A stretch of DNA of 7,911 bases from Desulfobacterales bacterium. Its GTDB lineage: Bacteria; Desulfobacterota; Desulfobacteria; Desulfobacterales; JAHIVH01. Below the pieces are notes generated by a model. That model was not told the origin of the DNA, did not search any database, and was given only the letters and a program-made list of their open reading frames with translations. This document shows positions 6,573 to 7,911 of the stretch, one piece after another (positions within the stretch are counted from its first letter, which is position 1; each line of letters begins with the position of its first letter). The stretch lies in contig JAGVHJ010000499.1 of the NCBI GenBank assembly GCA_020056645.1, positions 1 through 7,911 on the forward strand, written 5' to 3'. A program made the position numbers and the translations under genes.

Positions 6573-7911
6573 TTACCTTTTTTCCCCGCCCGCTATTTTG
6601 CTGAAAGTAATGCCAAGATTTTGGCGTGTCTTTCGACGATGCGCCACCAGTTGGTCTATGGTCATATTTAAAAAACGTGCGATTTTTTCCCGTTTTTCCT
6701 CAGTGGGGAAATTAATACGATCCCATTCGAACGCCCGCAATATTTTAAGTTCCAGTTGAGAAAACTCGTTTGTCTCAATCAGAGCCTCCCCAAACCCGGT
6801 ATACTCTGGATTTAAAAAAGTGAAATTATCAGGAAGCAGACCCAATGAGGTCACCTCTTCAAATAGAGCGGTTCCCGGAAGAGGGGTGGCGATTGTAAAA
6901 CTGACATGATCAAAATCGGCGGCTTCTGCAAATCTAAACGTTTGGCGAATCTCCTCCCACGTTTCTCCGGGAAACCCAATAATAAAATTCGCCGAAGTAA
7001 AAATATTATATTTTCTGCAAAGTTCAGTGACAGGAGGGAACATTTCTAATTTGTGCGGCTTATGTATAATCTCTTTCAAAACCCGAGGAGAACCGGATTC
7101 AGGATAAAGAAACAATATTTCGCAGCCCGTTTGACTCATCAAAGAAAGCAGTTCTTCATCAATATGACGAATAGAGGCGTTTACCTGTTTCCATCGGAAC
7201 TTCATCCCTTCACGAACGGTGGCATTCAATATCTTTTTGACGCGCTCCTTATCAGCCAGGAACAATTCATCAAGTATGGAGAAACAACGAACATTGTGTT
7301 GATAATAAAAAAATCTGATTTCTTCCAAAACTGACTCCACTGAACGAAACGTTACAAAATTCTTCCGTACACTTTTTGACGCGCAGAAGTTGCAATGATA
7401 TTTGCATCCAAAAGAGGTAATAATTGTCGCTGTCGGTTCGGTAAACGATGTGTAGTGATAATGGGAATAGATAGGCGTTTTGAAATATCCATCACAGTCG
7501 AGTTTTGAATAGTCCGGTGCAAACGGATAGGCTTCTGGAAGCGCAAAGATATTATCCTTATTCGTTATCGTGATCTTGCCCTTTTCCTTGAAAGCAATCC
7601 CTTTCGTATTTTTTATCTTTTTCGTATCGCCGGAAAATAGCGTGGTTAAAAAATCCGGGAGACGATATTCAGCTGGACCCATAAAAACAAAGTCACAGGC
7701 ATCCAGGTTGGCGCAGATATCGGGCAAGACTGTCGGGCAAACTCCGCCATAAACAGTCATGCAATCAGGCGCGCCCTTTTTGATGACCTCCAATGTCTCT
7801 TTGTAGAGAAGAAAATATTCCGTGGAAAGCCCTGATAATAAAGCAACGGAAGGGGACATCTCTTTAATTATGTCCTCTAGTTGCTTTTTGCTTAAGTTAT
7901 AAAGATTGGCA
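6573..7911 (-). CDS. B12-binding-type radical SAM protein (5' end outside window)
   Basis: Partial gene: 445 complete codons are visible and the frame stays open to the window edge. The 17 codons before the ATG at 7859 (beginning ANLYNLSKKQ) read as ordinary protein of a cobalamin-binding-like Rossmann domain, so 7859 is not the real start. Numbering from the first complete codon: the rest of the B12-binding-like domain, with GGVCPT at 55-60; the radical SAM cluster motif CKYHCNFC, whose Cys169, Cys173 and Cys176 would bind the [4Fe-4S] cluster; ESGSPRVL (271-278), expected to help bind SAM; and IIGFPGET (310-317), a strand motif common in this class. Members use a reductively cleaved SAM radical, often with cobalamin, for methylations or rearrangements. 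The substrate cannot be told from sequence. It is the upstream partner of maf (19-base gap, same strand), suggesting work in surface or flagellar modification, but that is inference. The gene is clearly richer in A+T than the left operon. Confidence 0.88.
   Translation of the reverse strand, partial: ANLYNLSKKQLEDIIKEMSPSVALLSGLSTEYFLLYKETLEVIKKGAPDCMTVYGGVCPTVLPDICANLDACDFVFMGPAEYRLPDFLTTLFSGDTKKIKNTKGIAFKEKGKITITNKDNIFALPEAYPFAPDYSKLDCDGYFKTPIYSHYHYTSFTEPTATIITSFGCKYHCNFCASKSVRKNFVTFRSVESVLEEIRFFYYQHNVRCFSILDELFLADKERVKKILNATVREGMKFRWKQVNASIRHIDEELLSLMSQTGCEILFLYPESGSPRVLKEIIHKPHKLEMFPPVTELCRKYNIFTSANFIIGFPGETWEEIRQTFRFAEAADFDHVSFTIATPLPGTALFEEVTSLGLLPDNFTFLNPEYTGFGEALIETNEFSQLELKILRAFEWDRINFPTEEKREKIARFLNMTIDQLVAHRRKTRQNLGITFSKIAGGEKR

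Overview
The window looks like a chromosomal segment of a Gram-negative bacterium of moderate G+C, most likely a Desulfobacterota (former Deltaproteobacteria) member. The guess rests on the ftsH-folP gene pair, a type III pantothenate kinase, the style of the FtsH sequence and a large TPR-tailed Maf protein. It is an inference from protein character, not a database match.

Layout. Two transcription units converge near position 3740. The left unit (+ strand, 68-3705) is a compact housekeeping operon. ftsH encodes the membrane AAA+ zinc protease and starts with TTG behind a strong Shine-Dalgarno. folP encodes dihydropteroate synthase, and coaX encodes type III pantothenate kinase, 4 bases after folP. 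The three products cover membrane-protein quality control, folate synthesis and the first step of coenzyme A synthesis. They share an operon rather than a pathway.

The right unit (- strand, 7911 down to 3755) holds two genes 19 bases apart. The first is a B12-binding-type radical SAM protein whose 5' end lies beyond the window: the frame is open to the last base, so the ATG at 7859 is internal. The second is a 932-residue Maf/DUF115 (MAF_flag10, PF01973) protein, a family linked to glycosylation of flagellin and other surface proteins, here with a long helical middle and C-terminal TPR-like repeats. A small hairpin plus T7 ends this unit and overlaps the maf stop codon. The radical SAM gene is visibly more A+T-rich than the left operon.

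Most worth a second look: G8 and T9 homopolymer tracts early in maf, since maf genes in Campylobacter phase-vary through poly-G tracts (tempered by another G8 inside coaX); the TPR-extended Maf beside a radical SAM enzyme as a possible surface-modification locus; a weak heat-shock-like promoter before ftsH; and a 13-codon, well-positioned mini-ORF at the coaX end that may be the remnant of a lost gene. No tRNA, rRNA, CRISPR array, insertion sequence or attachment site was found. No gene-free stretch exceeds about 70 bases.
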